Source: Gordionus sp. m RMFG-2023 (Eukaryota > Nematomorpha > Gordioida > Chordodea > Parachordodidae). From it: DNA of 64,000 nucleotides. This document shows, piece by piece, positions 60,326-64,000 of this stretch. The stretch covers positions 41,393,561 to 41,457,560 of the forward strand of contig NC_088775.1 in assembly GCF_954871325.1 (NCBI RefSeq). The letters are read 5' to 3'. The stretch's first letter is position 1. Every line of letters begins with the position of its first letter. The translations under genes were made by a program, and so were the position numbers. The notes under the pieces were generated by a model. That model worked only from the letters and a program-made list of their open reading frames with translations. It was not told where the DNA came from and searched no databases.

Positions 60326-60606
60326 TTTAAAAAAATCCATTTGTCTATAAAGATCCTAATAACTAGTGTAAATAACTGTAACTAGCTATATTTTAAAAAT
60401 TGTAACTAATAACTGTAACTAGTTATATTTTTTAAAATGTAACTACCAAAAGTAACAAGTTACTTTTAAAAATATATATGTATAAATCTAAATAATTTAT
60501 TCCAGTAATTAATTTTATTTTTAATATGTTTTTTTTAAATAATATAACTATTCATTAAAATTATTATATTTTATCTATATTCTATGTAAAAATATATAAT
60601 TAAAAG

Positions 60607-62099
60607 CAGAGTTATTAAACGCTACTTTTAAAAGTAGCGCATTACCACTATCGCTATTTGTTAAAAAAAAGTAGCGCGCTACCGCTATCGCTATTTATCA
60701 AAAAAAATAGCTCGCTATTAGCTACTATTTTTTAAAAGTAGTAGCTACTTTTTAAGCTACTTTTTATAAAAAAAGTTTACAAACAAATTTTTTGCTTATA
60801 ATGTTATTGTATTGTAAATATATAAAAATCAACAATTATAATATTAAAATATAGTTAGTTTTGATTATAAAAATATTTATGGTAATTTGTTGCATTTTAA
60901 TAATAAAATCATTTTAATATTATCATCCCCAAGTCTAGAGCGACGATCAGAAAGTATAAGTTTTGCCTTATTAAATAATCTCTCGACACTAGCACTTGAG
61001 GGTAAGGGCGTATTTAATCTTATATACATATTTTTAATATAAGATAGATTATAAATAATTTTATTTGCAAGTACATCGTATGTCTGGCATCCTATTATCA
61101 TTTTGAGGGCTAATGCCACAGATCTTTTTCAAGTTCTAGGGTCTAGTCAATGACCTGTGATTCCCAAATAAGCTCAAAAATATTTAATCATATCAATTTA
61201 TAAATATAAATAAGTATTTACCTTCTATTATGTGTTCAACTATTTCCCGTGGTACATATATATGATATCTCTGATAACTATACTATTAGAGCATCTTTCA
61301 TCATTTTAAAGTTATCTGCTATTTTATTCTTTAGTGTCTGGCGGCATAAAATTGTTGTACCAGGGGGATAGAGTTTTAATCATCATGGTAAATGATGGAT
61401 TATCAACTAAGGACATTGGCTGAACTGTATAAATTATAAAATCAACAATAACTTTATCAGCCAATTTCTGAGAAATATTGTCCATTATTAATTAATTTGG
61501 TTTGAATTGAATTAGTCTTTTTGGATGTAGTTCGCCTATACCAAAATTATTTAGATGTTTCTCCATTTCCTAAAAACTCATGAACAGTCTTATAAATATT
61601 ATTAGAATGTAAAAATGAAAATTTACCTTTAGGTGTTTCTTGAGGTTATGGCTACTGGATTGATATTGGGAAATATTTTTTTTAACATTTTAAACAAATA
61701 AATTTGAAACCAGTTTTGGTTATATATTTATTTAAAAAAAATTTCAAATCTAGGAAATGGAAAATTTGTATTATAGCTATTAAGAACATTTTCTTCCCTT
61801 GGTATCTTCCATTTCATTAATATCATTGTCTGAATCACTTTAAACGATTTGGATATCCATAGGCGATGACATTTACAAATGAAAATATAAATTACAAATT
61901 GAAATTATATTTTAATTTCAAAATTAAATAATAAATAATAAAAATTATAATTAATTATGATATTGTATTTAAATTTTTATGTTTATAATTACCTTCATTA
62001 TATTTTTTTAAAGTAGCGAAAAATTAAATAATTACAAAAAAAGTAGCCGCTATTAGCTATAGCTACCAAAAAAGTTAGCGCGTTACTTTAACAACTCTG
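60607..62099 (-). mobile_element. hAT copy, AGTAGCGCGCTA family
   Basis: The perfect 8-bp duplication attaaaag lies at 60599-60606 and 62100-62107. The ends cagagttattaaacgctac and ttaacaactctg match the copy at 21167-22367, with agtagcgcgctac subterminal repeats. Its 1493 bp keep the start and end of the transposase but not the middle. Confidence 0.93.
60877..61860 (-). pseudogene. hAT transposase with internal deletion
   Basis: On the minus strand, BED-finger and N-terminal remnants lie at about 61260-61860. The frame 61119-60877 joins IIGCQTYDVLANK directly to LPSSASVERLFNKAKLILSD and RRSRLGDDNIKMILLLKCN, the hAT dimerisation region. The second Asp block and TRW region seen in 15837-18382 are deleted. 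Confidence 0.8.
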
Positions 62100-62149
62100 A
62101 TTAAAAGAAGAGAAATAAAATAAAATAATGTAGGTTTGGCCGGCGGGGA

Positions 62150-62740
62150 TTAATGACCCATGTATAGATATACATTTGGATCGACAAATTTTGATTGATA
62201 TTCTTTGTCGTAGGTAGAAATCTTTTTTTGATCATCTATGATTAAACGTAACCTTTGCTCTATTGTTTTGAATAATTTTAGGGCTTGGGGTCCAAATGAT
62301 CCACAGGTGTCTGAGACTACCTGAACGAACAAAATATTATTAAGGTGGTTATTTTGTATTTACAGCTTTGTGATAGAGTCGAAATAAAAAAATCTGGCAA
62401 AACGATCTACACATGTATAATCCTAAGCGAGGGGTAGTATACATTGGTCCCACGCGACTAGCGTCATTCCATCTGGGCAGAAGCCAAAGGGTTCTGGTGT
62501 AGAAAGAATATTTGCGGATTTCAAGATTCTATTGATATCGAATTGATGGTATAGTGCCTGGATAATTTGCCTTTTGAAAAACGACAGTATTGGGTGGGGG
62601 GGGGTCTAAGGCTATCGATATGAGTTTCACAATGGACACATGATATCGGCTAATTTCACAAAACGAAGACCTATAGCTATTCTAAGTTCTTCGTTGGTTA
62701 ATAAACAAGTCAAAATTAGAACTAGATATAGTTTCTAACC
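62150..62740 (-). pseudogene. LINE ORF C-terminal fragment, minus strand
   Basis: On the minus strand the pieces read LTNEELRIAIGLRFVKLADI, ILSTPEPFGFCPDGMTLVAW, DYTCVDRFARF and FVQVVSDTCGSFGPQALKLF with KTIEQRLRLI. This is the same C-terminal layout as 57990-59880 (CxxC, LEPxGLxxPDGMT, DxTCVD) plus the following conserved TxGxxGPxAxxxxxxIxxRL block. Several stops are present. Confidence 0.68.
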
Positions 62741-62760
62741 ATCCGTAGCCAGGGTGGCAT

Positions 62761-63219
62761 ATGGCTGAGGCTGGAATCATTTTAGCAAAAGAGTCGTATT
62801 GTTGTCATTCTGTATACTCGATATTACGTTTTAGGGGAGAAAGAGCGATGGAGATTTTAACAGCTTTGAAGCGTAAGTATTCAACGCAATGCTGTATCAA
62901 TGGTAAATTCCAGTCTCTTTGTCATTTGGATATGAGCGGCTTGGAGAATCTTTGCTCCAGAGGGTTAATGTTGCCATATGATGTGGATTCGATAATATCC
63001 AAGTCTCCGGATAAAAAGGCTGAAATGCTTAAAGATATGGGGGAATGGATACCTATACCACCTAGCTTTGGTGGAAGGGCAGCTTGCATACTGAAGAGTG
63101 AAGAGAATTTGATATTTAAAAGATTCGAGAGTATTTTTTATAATGAACCTCAAAATAATATTTCAAGGGATATGAAAATTGTTGATGAACGAAAGGCATG
63201 TAAAATTTTAGGCATGTAA
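62761..63219 (+). CDS. Unrecognised 152-residue frame
   Basis: An unbroken frame of 152 codons, less A+T-rich than its surroundings. It includes ERAMEILTALKRKYSTQCCI, LPYDVDSIISKSPDKKAEML and WIPIPPSFGGRAACI. It has no membrane segment or signal peptide and no motif I know. It lies between a minus-strand LINE fragment and a plus-strand LINE end, so it may be part of the latter element, an exapted piece, or an exon of an unknown gene. The start Met is a guess. Confidence 0.35.
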   Translation: MAEAGIILAKESYCCHSVYSILRFRGERAMEILTALKRKYSTQCCINGKFQSLCHLDMSGLENLCSRGLMLPYDVDSIISKSPDKKAEMLKDMGEWIPIPPSFGGRAACILKSEENLIFKRFESIFYNEPQNNISRDMKIVDERKACKILGM

Positions 63220-63369
63220 AATTTTAGGAATGAAAAAATATTTGAAAAAATATAAAGCCTGATGGGTAAATGTTTTAAAATATTTTTCATTCTATTGAAT
63301 TTGACAAGAAATTCATCTCTGAAATGAAATATAGCACTTTCATTTCCAATGGGTATGATTAGTGGGGAA

Positions 63370-64000
63370 AATCTAAAGATGGAAAAATCCGGTAAGTGGC
63401 CTTGTGGTGTATGTGGGAAAGGAGTTGCTAGAAATTATATCCAATGCCCAGATGCCAGAAATGGGTACATAATAGATGTAGCGGGAAAAGGGGAAGTTTG
63501 ATGTTAGAAAGAATGACCTTTATTTGTAGAACATGCATGAAAGGGATACATAATAATGATAACCTAGAAAATGGCGGTCAGGATATTATGGGTTAACCCT
63601 AGAAAAAGTGGATGAGTTTTGTTATTTAGGTGATATGCTAAAAGCAGATGGTGATGTAGATTCTGCCGTTGTCAAGGATCAGACAAGCTTGGAAGAAGTT
63701 CAGAGAGATGTCGTCTATTCCTACAAATAAAAAAGTCTCTCTGAAGTTAAAGGGGAGAGTTTACGTAAGCTGTGTGAGGAGTTGTTTAGTTTATGGCGGC
63801 AAAACATGGGCAATGAAAGCGACTCACGAAGCCAAATTAGAAAGAACAGAGATGAAGATGATTAGATGGATGTGCGGGGTATCTCTGAGAGAGAGAAAAA
63901 CTAGCAAAGAATTGCGAGCAAGATTGGGTATAGAAATGATTGGAGTGATAATGCGATGAAATAGACTAAGATGGTTTGGTCATGTGGAACGTATGACAAA
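63370..64000 (+). pseudogene. LINE ORF2 3' part, runs out of the window
   Basis: Pieces read KWPCGVCGKGVARNYIQC, VDEFCYLGDML and, in the longest frame (63669-63959), LKLKGRVYVSCVRSCLVYGG, KTWAMKATHEAKLERTEMKM and IRWMCGVSLRERKTSKELRA, followed by RLRWFGHVERM past a stop. This is the C terminus of a reverse transcriptase from a second LINE family, common in invertebrates (CYLGDML...YGxxTW...RMIRWMCGVSL...RLRWFGHV). Stops and a frame change show a dead copy. Confidence 0.8.

Noticed and set aside
55176-64000. KLHL20 exon for the first half of BTB
   Set aside because: I looked on the minus strand for the family's conserved BTB segments (Ser-Pro-Tyr-Phe and nearby) and saw nothing. It is probably beyond the window.

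Overview
The window is animal nuclear DNA. It is very A+T-rich (roughly three quarters A+T by eye), intron-rich and crowded with transposable elements. It holds the 3' two thirds of one recognisable host gene, on the minus strand: the KLHL20 (insect diablo) orthologue, a BTB-BACK-Kelch adaptor for CUL3 ubiquitin ligases. Nine exons between 12949 and 55175 splice in frame with GT/AG borders and give 664 residues, from the end of the BTB domain to the stop. The first half of BTB lies upstream, beyond 64000 or in an exon I could not find. The Kelch part is close to vertebrate KLHL20, but the last exon continues for about 189 residues past the usual end. The element mix (gypsy LTR elements, hAT, piggyBac, LINEs) suggests an invertebrate; I cannot name the species.

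Layout. 1-1761: a foldback-like palindrome whose arms are built of ~130-bp tandem units. 2394-8326: a young gypsy element with near-identical LTRs and a 5-bp target duplication. 8899-12948: hAT MITEs and plain A+T-rich DNA. 12949-55175: the KLHL20 exons. Their long introns (up to 14.8 kb) are filled with elements nested in one another: four hAT elements within 15096-23143; a gypsy element inside a piggyBac copy, itself holding a hAT MITE, at 29535-35765; and a rearranged three-LTR gypsy array at 40858-47794, followed by a 165-bp tandem repeat, a hAT with unusual arms and an older gypsy relic. 55176-64000: the upstream intron or flank, with LINE pieces of at least two families, more MITEs, another hAT copy with a perfect 8-bp duplication and an unrecognised 152-residue frame.

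Apart from KLHL20, every product recognised belongs to a mobile element. No rRNA, convincing tRNA, CRISPR array or bacterial operon was seen. The best leads are the KLHL20 C-terminal extension with its Cys/His cluster, the odd ends of the young gypsy element (hydrophobic frames before the zinc knuckles, and a separate knuckle-bearing frame after pol), the foldback palindrome and the datable nests of insertions.
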